From assembly GCA_032719365.1 (NCBI GenBank), contig CM064866.1, positions 73,853,028 to 73,917,027 on the forward strand: a stretch of 64,000 nucleotides of DNA. The letters are read 5' to 3'. A program made the translations under genes and the position numbers. This document shows positions 1-11,839 of the stretch, in pieces; position 1 is the stretch's first letter, and every line of letters starts with the position of its first letter. The notes under the pieces were generated by a model. It was not told where the DNA came from, ran no database searches, and saw only the letters and a list, made by a program, of their open reading frames with translations. The DNA is from Prinsepia uniflora (lineage: Eukaryota > Streptophyta > Magnoliopsida > Rosales > Rosaceae).

Positions 1-372
1 TAACGAACATTTTGGGATTGGTTTCGTGTCGATCGGACACCGTCTCGATATTGTTCGGGATGTCCGAAGGTTTTAAATCAAGTTTAAAAATAGTTAAAAA
101 TTCGGGAAAATTGCGGGACTTTGATAGGATGTTAACGATGAGGTTAGTGATCCTCTAATGTAATTTGGACAGGATTGGGAGTCCCAGTGATAATGGTGTG
201 GCCCGGGAGGGCCGGTGGCACGCGTATCGAGGCATACCGTTAAAACGGTCTGTGAGTGGACTTTGGTTTTATAAATTCTATGCATGCCTAACTATTTTAT
301 ATGGATTATGATTGTGATTGTATGATGTTGATTTGATTGTTGGTAAATTATACAGTTTCACGTATTTCGAGG

Positions 373-398
373 CGATTTACGTGCTTGCACGTAAATCG
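373..398 (+). repeat. Perfect inverted repeat in LTR G (hairpin with ACGTG core)
   Basis: Arms CGATTTACGTG and CACGTAAATCG (11 bp each) flank a CTTG loop. A decayed version occurs at the same place in other LTRs, for example 14290-14325 in D and, reversed, 9243-9272 in A. The arms contain ACGTG, the core of plant bZIP/bHLH G-box sites. Function is inferred only. Confidence 0.75.
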
Positions 399-484
399 AG
401 GTTTTCCGGTTTTGCACGGATTTTCCATGTTTATGGTCTTGGATATAATATGATGAAATGGTTTTGAAATTGGAAAGATGAACT

Positions 485-850
485 CGGGCTTGAGGCCCAA
501 TTATTTTGGAAATTTCGGACTTGGAGTCCATTTGAGTGCGTAATCGGGCCGGGGGCCCAGTTACTTTATGAAATCGGGTCAGGGGCCCAGTCGTTTACGA
601 AATCGGGCTGAGACCCATTTGAGTTATGTTATCGGGCCAGGGGCCCAGTTGATTTACGAATTCGGGTCGTGGGCCCAGTGGGTTTATAAAGTCGGGCTGC
701 GGACCCAGTTGGTTTACAAATCGGGCCGTGGGCCCAGTGGTTCATAAAATCGGGCATGAGGCCCAATTGGATTATAATGGTGATTTCGGGTCAGGGACCC
801 TATGTTTAATAATTGTGATTTTGGGTCAAGGACCCTAAATGGAATTATGT
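485..850 (+). repeat. Array of short GGGCC/GGCCC repeats in LTR G
   Basis: About ten imperfect units of roughly 28-40 bp follow one another. Each has the form ATCGGGCC, a few bases, GGGCCCAGT, then a short T/A-rich spacer such as GGTTTACGAA. The two G/C halves of each unit are partly complementary, so each unit could form a small stem. Comparable arrays occupy the same relative place in LTRs D (14410-14840) and C (12180-12400; 16010-16195), and on the opposite strand in A (9040-9180). Confidence 0.75.
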
Positions 851-1791
851 TGTTTTAAGGAGATTTCGGGCGGGGCCCATTGTAATGTGGTGAAATGATT
901 TAATAAAACTGTTTTCCATATACCATCTGGATACAAGGATATATGATGGTCTCCTCCAGATGTCTGGGACACTGGGGAAGTCACGGTGCATTGCCTGCGA
1001 GGGGTCATTGTACGGAGCAGCCGGACCGTATGATGACTCAGGAGCAGGATTGCTATGATTGACGTCAGGGACGTCAGACATCTGGTATGTCAGAGATAAG
1101 GACCCGGAGAGACCCCGGGCAGCACGCGTAGCTTATTAATACCGTGAGATATGACGTCAGGGACGTCAAGCGTCTGGGACGCTAAGCATCAGGGATGCTG
1201 GTGATGGTAATGGTAAATATGGATTAATGAACCTATAAAATGGCTTATCGGTTGGATATTTGTTATATGGTAAAAATGGATTATTGGTTATGAAATGGTA
1301 TGTCGGGTCGGGGACCCTAAATGGTTTTGGATTTATGGATTTATATTTATGGCTTTGGGCGGTGGCCCACATGGTTTTAATATGTCTGGTGGTGGTATTC
1401 CACAGTTTTGGGCTGAGTTCCCACACTTGGTTTTAAGTTAACGGTTTTTGGGCTAAGGCCCTAATGGCTCGGTTGAGCAAACGTCTTGGTTACTGGTTTT
1501 CGTGGCATGCATACATTTTTATTGGAGGGCATAACTGTCTTATAAATGTATTTGATGAAATTATTGATTTTTGTCCACTCACAGCTTTTGGTTTTAATGC
1601 CCTTCAGGTTGATTACGAATGCGATTGCAGTAAAGACTGGGACATTGCACACCTCCTCCATCGATCCTTGCGCACTCTGGAAGCCCCGTTTGGGCGGTGA
1701 ATCTTGGTTATCCCTTGTCTGACACCCCTTGTTGGACGGGAGCAGGGTACATTCCACGGTAATCCCAGGTGGATTGGGATGGGTCCTGTCA

Positions 1792-2599
1792 GCTTGTGAT
1801 CTGTGGACTATTGTTACTCAAGGGTTGCCTGAGCCTGAGTATGATAGTGAAGATGAGGAAATCGAACAAGATGTGAGCCATGCTGATTTGATTAAGAATG
1901 CTAAGGCTCTGAATCTGATTCAGAACTCAGTATCAGAGGAGATCTTCCCAAGAATCTCAAATTTTGAGATTACTAAGCAAGCATGGGATGTTCTTAAGAA
2001 GGAGTTCAGAGGGGATCCTATGGTAAGGGCTGTAAAACTTCAAGCTCTTAGAAGGGATTTTGAATATACCCATATGAGTCAGGATGAAAGTATTTCTGCT
2101 TATCTTTCTAGACTGTTGGTTATTGTAAATCAAATGAAGACTTATGGAGAAGAAATAACTGAGAAAAAACTTACTCAAAAAATACTAATCATCCTAACTA
2201 AAACATATGATTCCATAGTTTTAATTCTAGAGGAAACTAGGGATTTGGATTTAGTTAGTGTTGAGAGCATTTTTGCTTCCATTAGAGCCTTTGATCAAAG
2301 GCTGGAAATGCACAATGAGAGTGAGATTGAGAAAGCCTTCACAAGCATGAATGTTTCTGGAAAGTCTCAGGGAAAATCCATGGCTAGTTCATGGAAAACT
2401 AAGAAGTTTCAGGGTAGACTAGGGCCTAGATCTTGGAATTCTGATAAAGCTAAAGAAAATGTGAAGCAGGAAAGACCTGCAGAAACTCAGAGAGGAGAAG
2501 TTATGAGGGTTTTCTGCAAGGATTGCAACAAGCATCACTGGGGAAAGTGCTGGTTGAAGGGTGGCAAAGTGAAGTATTTCAAAAGCTCAAGGTTTGGTC
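1792..2599 (+). pseudogene. Copia gag fragment (UBN2/gag-polypeptide type), host element piece 1
   Basis: An open frame from about 1800 to 2590 encodes a copia-type Gag. It has an acidic stretch, then helices with the family signature (AWDVLKKEF, LQALRRDFEYTHM, ESISAYLSRLL), a basic linker, and the start of a zinc-knuckle region (CKDCNKHHWGKCW, then KYFK). LTR G cuts it on the left before residue LWTIV, and element A cuts it on the right at 2600. The reading frame resumes at 11074. The TGGTC target copies at 2595-2599 and 11074-11078 prove the two pieces were once contiguous. One expected zinc-knuckle cysteine near the junction reads as serine. The 5' LTR and Gag start lie left of the window. 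Family-level certainty is high; Tnt1/Tork-like lineage is an inference. Confidence 0.85.
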
Positions 2600-4553
2600 T
2601 GACACGACCCATCCCAATCCCCCTGGGATTACCATGGGATGTGACGTGCTCCCGTCGGACAAGAGGCGTCCGACAAGGGATAACCGATTGCCATTTCCCA
2701 ACCGGGCTTCCAGAGTGCGTAAGGATCGATAGAGGAGGTGTGCGATGCTTAAGTCTCTGCTGCAGTCGTATCCGGAATCAACCTGAAGGGCATTAAAAAC
2801 AAAAGCTGTGAGTGGACGAAAATAAACAAGTCTGCTTAAAACATTTATAAGACATTTATGCCCACTCACAGACCGTTTAACCGAGCGCCTCGATACGCGT
2901 GCCATAGGCCTTCCCGGGCCACACCACTAACACCGGGACTCCCAAACCTGTTCAAAAAACATTAGAGGATCACTAACCTCATCATTAACATCCTATTCAA
3001 GTCCCGTAATTTTCTCGAATTTTTAAGTATTTTTAAACTGGATTTAAAACCTTCGGACATCCCGAACAATATCGAGACGGTGTCCGATCGACACGAAACC
3101 AATCCCAAAATGTTCGTTACATTGTATAGGACAAAAGTCATGTTGACCTTACCTCGAGATTCGTGCCCACGCGCCGTCACGCGCCGCCGTGAGTGGCTGC
3201 GCGTGAAAGCCACGCGCCTGCTACAGTGACTGCTACAGTCACCATCTTCACCCGTTTGTCTGGTAAACGGGTCTGATTACCCGCGATAAGATCCGGCTCA
3301 ATCACACCCAATTCGACATCAATTCAATCCGTTCTTGATCCTAAAACAATCATAAACAAATGAATTTCAGGTCTGTGACATCGATCAACATCAACCATTC
3401 CCTAATCAAGTCAACAACCCGTGATCACCCCAAAACGGGTCGATCACCAAAACTCCTCCAATCCTCAACCATTATCAAATTAACTTCACAGGAAGCTAAT
3501 AAGGACTAATACGAACCAATTACCATGATTAATTGAACTCGACAATACCTCAATCGTCACAACTCAAGCTCGAGTTTTCCGGCCGTCCACCTCGTCCGTC
3601 CACGGCCCTAGGAGCCCCAAAGCTTGCTCCATTTGATCTGGTTCGACACGTTGAAGTTCCAGAAAGCTCAATCCACCATCAATTAGGCTTGGGCTGGCCT
3701 AAAACTGGAAATTCGAATTTGAATTTCCCAGAACCCAGTTTCGGGTTTTTGAGCATTCCTCCACCATTTCCACTCCATTTTTCCATCTCTCAATCTCAGT
3801 GAACTGCCCTCGACACACTCTTCATTCTTTTAATTCAATTTAGCCGTTAAAGGCGTCCAAAACCGTCCTCAATCCACTGTGTAAAGGTTCCCGCACTGAC
3901 CCGAAAATCATAGAAAAACCCAGTGCCCATGTCGTGCAATCGATGCCAACTCATTCCCATGTGCAAATCCACCCCAAACCGGTCCAATTCCATCATTTAA
4001 TTGATAAACAAACATGGGATCGATCGCACAAGGCATCCACCACACGGCCAGTTCAATGAAACAGTGACCCATGTGAAATTACATTTCTGCCCTTGTGCAG
4101 AAAATTACCAAAATGCCCCTCACGCATCCTGACCCGTAACTCGGTCATACGGACTCCGATTGATGTGTGCCGCCTGTCATTGGATTCGTATCGACGATAC
4201 CTACGTAACGGTCCTTGGCCCTCGGCCATCGGACATCCCGGTCGAAAAGTCAACATTCACCCTTATATCGTCCAAATTACGAAAATGCCCCTGGACTTCC
4301 GTACATCATAACTTTCACCACGAACATCGGAATCGAACGTGCCACCTGTCTATGAACTCGTGACGTCCCGAACTACGTCACGGTCATCGGTCAAAGTCCA
4401 TTTGACCATCCGAATTAAAAGTCAACGTTTTGCCCACGCCCAGGGGCAAAACGGTCATTTTGCACAATTCGTCCGAAATCACGCAACTAATCCCAGATTA
4501 GTAAATCACCATTAAATATTATTAAATCCCGATATTCGGGACGGGTCGTTACA
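2600..4553 (-). repeat. Left (3') LTR of element A, internally deleted
   Basis: The segment runs from TGACACGACCC to GGGTCGTTACA. Compared with the right LTR it lacks about 0.86 kb, corresponding to roughly 8520-9382. The join at about 2868 reads GCCC followed by ACTCACAG. The flanking GCCC and GTCC in the intact copy suggest a microhomology deletion. The lost part holds the GGGCC-type repeat array and the conserved hairpin. Open frames here are duplicated in the right LTR and are LTR noise, not genes. Confidence 0.85.
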
Positions 4554-7500
4554 ACCTTCCCTCCTTAAAGAATTTCGTCCTCGAAATTACCAACAACCTT
4601 TTTCCACAACCACCTTGTGGAAAACATTTCGACCACATACCATGTGTACACCTGTACACCCACATACTGGAACAACACCAGTCTCGTCTGCACCCAGGCA
4701 TCCCATCACAGTCATACGTCACAATCAACAACACTTGACCACCTCGAGTGGACATAATCACCTGATTCGCGATAAAATCGCTTAACCATTTAGCTGACTC
4801 CTTCAGCTAGACGGTTCCTTTCCATTCAAAATATCCTTACATTCGCTCCCATTGGGAGTCACCAAATCTCATTTGTCAGTCCATGCTGACACCATCAGTC
4901 AAACTGTCATCACAAAACTTTACCACCCTAGTAAAGCCCCAACCATCAGCCAGTCAGTGACAACACCACGTATTACATCACTCTCGATGTAGCGCAAGAT
5001 CAACCACATGATCACCATTCGCAGGGCAAGCCCAATCCTGCGACACAAAATAATCTCAATGTCCATAATCACCGACTCCCTCAGTGAACCAAGACGCTGG
5101 AAAAATCACGGTGTGATAAAATCACACAAGGCTACTCGTGGTTACTCTGACCACCAATTCACTCATCCTGAGTGTACGTATACCGTCAACTTACTCCATC
5201 AAGTGGTGTAACTGGAACACATTGAATACCAGCCCAGCAGTGAACACATATCTCAATACTAGGGTTCCACAAGCCAACCATGGCTAAGAGCACCTGCTCA
5301 TAAAATCACTGAACCCGACAAGATCAATCTGCCTAGCGCACAGTATCCAATGTCCAGTCCACAATACAGCCAAACAAATGATATCAGAACCAAGCCGATT
5401 ACCAACACATTAGTTACACACCACTGGTACATCCCATGTACCGCCATTAGGCACCACTCAGCCTAACCAGTATCAATCCTCGTACAACGTACCCTGTACG
5501 TACCTCAATCCATCAATCTGACTATAGCCACCCAGGTCATAGCCAAACACGTTCTAGTAATGGAGTACATTTGCCCAAACCAACATGAGACAAAACGAAC
5601 TCCACCCGTCATCTAGTTCCAATTCCGAATCCGAATTCGCAATTTCGTAAGAAATCCCGAATTCGAACCCAACATCATAATTATAATCCATTCCCAAATC
5701 CGAATCCGAAATCATTATTCCGTAAGCTAGCATTGGAATAATCATTCCGCACCCAAATCTAGTAATCCATTTTCGAGCTTTGCAATCGAATCCTGAATCG
5801 TCACCCAGAAATTCGATTCCAAAACCCAAAATCTCGTTTACGTCCATCAAGACGTAACATAACCGATCCTATCGGTTACCCGCTCAAAACACTCGATTGA
5901 CTTCATAGGGAAGCCAATCCCAATATCCACACGTCAAAAGTTGACGAAATCCGACCACGTCGGAAACCCTACTCACCTGAGTAACAAACCATATGGACTC
6001 CACTTCGAAACAAAGTTCGGTCCCGTCGTTTACGACTCGCATACCAAGGTAAGAGTGATAAACTCACACCCAATCTGGATCATCAAGATCACGACCCAGA
6101 TCCAACACTACGTCATCCGAAACGTAATACCACGATCCTAGATCGTCATACCGTCCATAGTTAACAACATCACAAATCAGATCCACCTAGGATCCACACA
6201 TGTCCACATAGCTAACAAACCATCTGAAAGCTGATCGTAGGGTCTTACACCCTCAATGAATCAATCGTCAAATTTCCCCTTAGTGGAAAGATGACCACGC
6301 ATTTCACCACCAAATCCAAAATCATACATAACTTCTTGTGTTCAATGACCCCAAGCCATACATGGGTCCACCTACCAATACACGCTCAACGTACTGGTAA
6401 CAACCATCATCGTCTGCCACGGCAGGAAAATATGAAGTCAACCCCAATGACTTCGGAATACCAATCACCGATACGGAAACGAGCACTCCTCTCGTCTCCC
6501 AATCACAACTCTCCCCGACACGGGAGTTCCAACCAGGTTGGGAACAGACATGCTCCCAATGAGATGTCAAGTCCAACCACTGGACTGCCCACGTCCATAC
6601 CTCACTTGGACCACCACGTGTCCAAAATCAATTCATTACTCGGACCTCACGTCCGTCAATAATCATGTATGCACACACCCCGATTCCGAACGGGATATCT
6701 ACAATTTTGCCTGAATGTGCATACCATACTGCCTTTGTCTCACATCTCGACCTTAACAGGTTCAATCCTCAGGTTCCAAGTGGTTCACAATCACAAAATC
6801 CCACATCAATACCACGAATGGTTTCCCCGACTTTTCCAATTTCAATAATTTCCTTGTATTTCCTGGGGATATAAGAAGTATAATATCATACCAATCTCGG
6901 AGTTGACAACAACTCCCCAAATCCACCAATACACATGACCTAGGGGACAGCATCCCAAGATTCCCCCAAATTTTCAATCATACCTTTTGATCCATTCATC
7001 ACTTGTCATCATATATCTGTTAGGACTTATCCCAACACGACACAACCTCCACTGGAACCCATCCAGTCCAAGACTCAACCACCACTGAATCGCAGATACC
7101 AATCATCTGTTCATCATGACAGAGTCACACCCCAACTGGTGGCTCATCGTCATCACAATTACTGTCACCAGCACCAACGCACCATCATCAATACCAGTAT
7201 CAGCACACAGGCATCCATACTAGTATTGGCATATAGGTATCACCATACCAACATCCATACATAGCACACGAACATCCATGCTAGCACACGAACATCCATG
7301 CTAGCACACAGTGTGCAAAGTTGTTACCCTGGATCTCCGTAAATTATGAACGACGATCCCGTAACAGCACTCGTACCCCACGACTATGGGTACCTCCAAT
7401 TTGACCACTGGCACATCAGGATAATGGTCGTTCCCTGAACATCCCCTGATCCTCAAGTGTCAAAACCACACTAAATACCCTCGATAGCCAGTTATCTCGA

Positions 7501-8257
7501 CACAACTGTCGACCAACAGTCATCGTTGTCAAGATCCGTATCCACACATCACACTAATATTCGATCCAACACGGGATTCCATATTTTATCTCACAACCGT
7601 ATCCATAGATCGAAACCCATAAGACTCACTAGAGTCATCCACATGGTCATCCACGTCCTCAGCCGCTCGTCGCAGCACAAGTTCTCATTTAAAGTTCACT
7701 TTTCCAGCCCATCGTATAAATTAGGGTTCCAAGATCACACCCTAGGGTTCCACCGAACCCAACTGCCTTCTGCAGTAAAATCCACAATCTGACCGACCCC
7801 GCGGTCCTGACATCATATAGACGTCCAATCCAATCCAATGGTCAACTCAACGTGGGTTCCATCGTGGGTTCCACCACGAAGGTCATCGGCTAACTCCGAT
7901 GCACCAACACCCCGTACACTAGCCAACACTACCAGGGTCCATAATTTAGACCAATACTCAACTGAGTTTTGTACTTCCATAACATTATTCCAATGGGGTT
8001 CCCTGAACCTAGCTGTGCCCAGTGGCACAACAATCCATCATCACATGACCGAACCGACGGTCCCACATTACCAGTTAATCGTATACAACCCCGCCTGGGT
8101 TGAATCGCAACAATGCACGGCGTATCGGGCCAAACACACCCAATTCACCATACAAACCCAAAACTATCTATCAGGTTGACAACGGAACTGCAGCCCAAAG
8201 AGACATCACACCCTCGTCCTTCGCGCACAAAAGAGCAAAACCTGCTCTGATACCACT
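4554..8257 (-). other. Internal region of element A, no coding domain
   Basis: This 3.7-kb stretch between the LTRs contains no recognisable gag, protease, RT, RNase H or integrase. At its left edge the reverse strand gives the motif GAAATTCTTTAAGGAGGGA before the LTR, a polypurine tract. The sequence is rich in simple motifs such as CCGAATCCGAATTC around 5620-5720 and repeated ACATCCATGCTAGCACAC near 7265-7310. Part of it resembles, in the opposite direction, the internal region of element B (for example 5600-5800 against 23600-23730). The open frames are short and have no family signature. Confidence 0.75.
8244..8255 (-). promoter_or_regulatory. Primer-binding site of element A (tRNA-iMet)
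   Basis: The reverse strand reads TGGTATCAGAGC, the standard plant tRNA-iMet complement, two bases inside the right LTR. This fixes the orientation and makes the right LTR the 5' LTR. Confidence 0.92.
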
Positions 8258-11073
8258 TGACACGACCCATCCCAATCCCCCCGGGATTACCATGGGATGT
8301 GACGTGCTCCCGTCGGACAAGAGGCGTCCGACAAGGGATAACCGATTGCCATTGCCCAACCGGGCTTCCAGAGTGCGTAAGGATCGATGGAGGAGGTGTG
8401 CGATGCTCAAGTCTCTGCTGCAGTCGTATCCGGAATCAACCTGAAGGGCATTAAAAACAAAAGCTGTGAGTGGACGAAAATAAACAAGTCTGCTTAAAAC
8501 ATTTATAAGACATTTATGCCCCTCAGTAAAATCATATGCATGCACCAAAACCAATAATCCCATATTTATTTAGAAATAACCATTAGGGCCTTAGCCCGGA
8601 AACCAAAGCATAGTTTCAATTTCCAAAAGTAAATCCAAGAGTTATTTCATCAATCCAGTAATATTCATTTATCATTTTTCCATCTCCGGCCTCCCCGATG
8701 CCTAGCATCCTAGACGCTTGACGTTCCAGACGTCATATCTCACGGTATTAAGCAACGCGTGCTGCCCGGGGTCTCACCGGGTCCATATCTCTGACATCCC
8801 CGATGTTATCACTATACGGTCTGGTAGCTCCGTACAATGAGCCCTCGCAGGCAATGCACCGTGACTTCTCCAGTGTCCCCGACACTTGGAGGAGACCAGG
8901 ATATAAATATCCTCATATCGAGATGGTTTTATGGAACACATTCAATTATTCATTTCCAAAATATCACAAGGGCCCTGCCCCGAATTTCCATAAAACCGTT
9001 ATAAGTCCAAATAGTTGAATCAAATCCGAAATAGTTTATTCCATTCCATTTTAGGGTCCCCGACCCGAAATCACATATATAAGTCAACTGGGCCCCTGGC
9101 CCGATTCATAAGTTAACTGGACCCCTGACCCGATTTATAAGTTAACTGGGCCCCTGGCCCGATTCATTTTAACAAATCCGTAACCGTTTCATGAAATCAT
9201 ATCCAACCACATTTATGGAAATCAGTGCAAATCCAGAAAACCTCGATTCACGTACAAACACGTAAATCGCCTCGAAATGCGTGAAAACATATAAATTCAC
9301 TGATATCCAACATAAATCATATAATCACAATTATAAAAATCATGAAACAGTTATGCATGCATCGAATTTATAAAACCAATGTCCACTCACAGACCGTTTA
9401 ACCGAGCGCCTCGATACGCGTGCCATAGGCCTTCCCGGGCCACACCACTAACACCGGGACTCCCAAACCTGTTCAAAACACATTAGAGGATCACTAACCT
9501 CATCATTAACATCCTATTCAAGTCCCGTAATTTTCTCGAATTTTTAAGTATTTTTAAACTGGATTTAAAACCTTCGGACATCCCGAACAATATCGAGACG
9601 GTGTCCGATCGACACGAAACCAATCCCAAAATGTTCGTTACATTGTATAGGACAAAAGTCATGTTGACCTTACCTCGAGATTCGTGCCCACGCGCCGTCA
9701 CGCGCCGCCGTGAGTGGCTGCGCGTGAAAGCCACGCGCCTGCTACAGTGACTGCTGCAGTCACCATCTTCACCCGTTTGTCTGGTAAACGGGTCTGATTA
9801 CCCGCGATAAGATCCGGCTCAATCACACCCAATTCGACATCAATTCAATCCGTTCTTGATCCTAAAACAATCATAAACAAATGAATTTCAGGTCTGTGAC
9901 ATCGATCAACATCAACCATTCCCTAATCAAGTCAACAACCCGTGATCACCCAAAACGGGTCGATCACCAAAACTCCTCCAATCCTCAACCATTATCAAAT
10001 TAACTTCACAGGAAGCTAATAAGGACTAATACGAACCAATTACCATGATTAATTGAACTCGACAATACCTCAATCGTCACAACTCAAGCTCGAGTTTTCC
10101 GGCCGTCCACCTCGTCCGTCCACGGCCCTAGGAGCCCCAAAGCTTGCTCCATTTGATCTGGTTCGACACGTTGAAGTTCCAGAAAGCTCAATCCACCATC
10201 AATTAGGCTTGGGCTGGCCTAAAACTGGAAATTCGAATTTGAATTTCCCAGAACCCAGTTTCGGGTTTTTGAGCATTCCTCCACCATTTCCACTCCATTT
10301 TTCCATCTCTCAATCTCAGTGAACTGCCCTCGACACACTCTTCATTCTTTTAATTCAATTTAGCCGTTAAAGGCGTCCAAAACCGTCCTCAATCCACTGT
10401 GTAAAGGTTCCCGCACTGACCCGAAAATCATAGAAAAACCCAGTGCCCATGTCGTGCAATCGATGCCAACTCATTCCCATGTGCAAATCCACCCCAAACC
10501 GGTCCAATTCCATCATTTAATTGATAAACAAACATGGGATCGATCGCACAAGGCATCCACCACACGGCCAGTTCAATGAAACAGTGACCCATGTGAAATT
10601 ACATTTCTGCCCTTGTGCAGAAAATTACCAAAATGCCCCTCACGCATCCTGACCCGTAACTCGGTCATACGGACTCCGATTGATGCGTGCCGCCTGTCAT
10701 TGGATTCGTATCGACGATACCTACGTAACGGTCCTTGGCCCTCGGCCATCGGACATCCCGGTTGAAAAGTCAACATTCACCCTTATATCGTCCAAATTAC
10801 GAAAATGCCCCTGGACTTCCGTACATCATAACTTTCACCACGAACATCGGAATCGAAAGTGCCACCTGTCTATGAACTCGTGACGTCCCGAACTACGTCA
10901 CGGTCATCGGTCAAAGTCCATTTGACCATCCGAATTAAAAGTCAACGTTTTGCCCACGCCCAGGGGCAAAACGGTCATTTTGCACAATTCGTCCGAAATC
11001 ACACAACTAATCCCAGATTAGTAAATCACCATTAAATATTATTAAATCCCGATATTCAGGACGGGTCGTTACA
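8258..11073 (-). repeat. Right (5') LTR of element A, full length
   Basis: The 2816-bp LTR runs from TGACACGACCC to GGGTCGTTACA; on its own strand it starts TGTAACGACCC and ends GGGTCGTGTCA. It contains the complete module set: GTCCACTCACAG block near 9380, short-repeat array 9040-9180, ACGTG inverted repeat 9243-9272, TAACGAACATTTT block 9590-9645, CGCG-rich block 9685-9750, and the gene-distal W-box/TGACGTC segment 10750-11000. It is the reference copy for the deleted left LTR. Confidence 0.88.
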
Positions 11074-11170
11074 TGGTCACATGGCAAAGAACTGCCCAGG
11101 GAAACAACCTGCTGCTGTTTTTGCTCAGAAAGCTGAAGAGACTGAAGGGAGCATGTTTTATGCTTGACAC
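11074..11170 (+). pseudogene. Copia gag C-terminal fragment (second half of zinc knuckle), piece 2
   Basis: Right after element A the copia frame resumes. It encodes GHMAKNC, the second half of a CCHC zinc knuckle, followed by a linker ending near SMFYA. The first half ends at 2599. The piece is cut on the right at about 11170 by an antisense gypsy fragment; that breakpoint is accurate only to about 10 bases. Confidence 0.8.
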
Positions 11171-11762
11171 TCAATCCTTGTAAGGATGCATCACTGTACA
11201 CCTCAAACTCCCCACTATCTTCCGGAAGGGTTAGTACAGGAGCAAATGTCAGCCTTTCCTTCAGCTCCTGAAAACTTCGCTCACAGTCATCATCCCAGAC
11301 AAATCTGACTCCCTTCCTCGCCAATCTTGTCAACGGGGCAGCAATGGTAGAAAAACCCTCTACAAACCTCCTGTAATAGCCAGCCAATCCCAAGAAACTT
11401 CTGACTTCAGTGACGGTCTTTGGCTGTTCCCACTTCGCCACTTCTTCAATTTTCTGAGAATCCACACTGATTCCGTCAGTGGAGATCACATGCCCCAAGA
11501 AACTCACGTTCGTCAACCAAAACTGACACTTGATGAGCTTTGCATACAACTGGTTTTCCCTCAGGGTACCTAGCACCATCCTTAAGTGCTCTTCATGCGC
11601 TTCCGCACTTTTCGAGTAGACCAGAATGTCATCAATGAACACGATGCCGAATGATCCAAGTATGGCTGCAACACTCGATTCATCAAGTCCATTAATGTTG
11701 CGGGTGCGTTGGTCAAACCGAATGGCATTACTAGGAACTCATAGTGACCATAACGGGTTCTA
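11171..11762 (-). pseudogene. Ty3/gypsy reverse transcriptase / RNase H-start fragment (H)
   Basis: The minus strand encodes a gypsy RT fragment. It starts with RYGHYEF and MPFGLTNAPA near 11765-11690. After a small frame disruption comes the catalytic FIDDILVYSKS at about 11610-11642, then the connection region (FLGHVIS, FLGLAGYYRRFVEGFS). It ends in the RNase H beginning YSDASLQG near 11175. Both ends are abrupt, with no LTR, poly(A) or obvious target duplication. It sits between the copia zinc knuckle and protease, so it was captured as a fragment, perhaps as filler during break repair. The open frame's last residues, past YSDASLQGL, are copia sequence read backwards. Confidence 0.85.
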
Positions 11763-11839
11763 AATCAATAGAAGATGATGAAGCTGTTTGGTACCTGGAT
11801 AGTGGATGTAGCAACCATATCAATGGTCATGAGTCTTTG
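11763..11839 (+). pseudogene. Copia protease fragment, piece 3
   Basis: A short stretch of the host copia frame encodes WYLDSGCSNH, the aspartic protease active-site region of copia Pol (DSG). It is preceded by an acidic linker that begins just after the gypsy RT fragment. Element C cuts it at 11840; the protease frame continues at 35121 with FLTNIDRN. Confidence 0.85.

Larger units (their letters stand above)
1..1791 (+). mobile_element. Partial long LTR (element G), Ty3/gypsy-type, 3' portion
   Basis: The window opens inside a plus-oriented long LTR. The LTR ends at 1791 in GGGATGGGTCCTGTCA, matching the ends of the other long LTRs here. It carries the shared landmarks: the TAACGAACATTTT block at 1-60, an inverted repeat at 373-398, a short-repeat array at about 485-850, and the GTCCACTCACAG-type block near 1574. 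No tRNA primer site follows the end; copia gag coding sequence resumes at once. It is therefore either a solo LTR or the 3' LTR of an element starting upstream of the window. Its 5' end and one target-site copy lie outside. The small open frames within it are not credible genes. Confidence 0.85.
2600..11073 (-). mobile_element. LTR element A: non-coding (LARD-type) gypsy-like retrotransposon, minus orientation
   Basis: An 8.47-kb element is inserted in copia gag and flanked by a perfect 5-bp target duplication, TGGTC (2595-2599 and 11074-11078). It has two related long LTRs. A tRNA-iMet primer site lies next to the right LTR and a purine tract next to the left one, so it reads right to left. 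The internal region of 3.7 kb has no gag or pol homology, which fits a large retrotransposon derivative (LARD) mobilised by another element's proteins. By eye the shared parts of the LTRs differ at about a dozen sites in roughly 1.95 kb, suggesting recent insertion. Confidence 0.88.

Noticed and set aside
1464..1700. Cysteine-containing 78-codon frame in LTR G
   Set aside because: Lies across the conserved GTCCACTCACAG block and recurs, broken, in other LTRs; no signal peptide or domain.
8244..8255. tRNA gene suspicion at TGGTATCAGAGC sites
   Set aside because: Only the 3' complement is present next to LTR ends; there is no cloverleaf. These are primer-binding sites.
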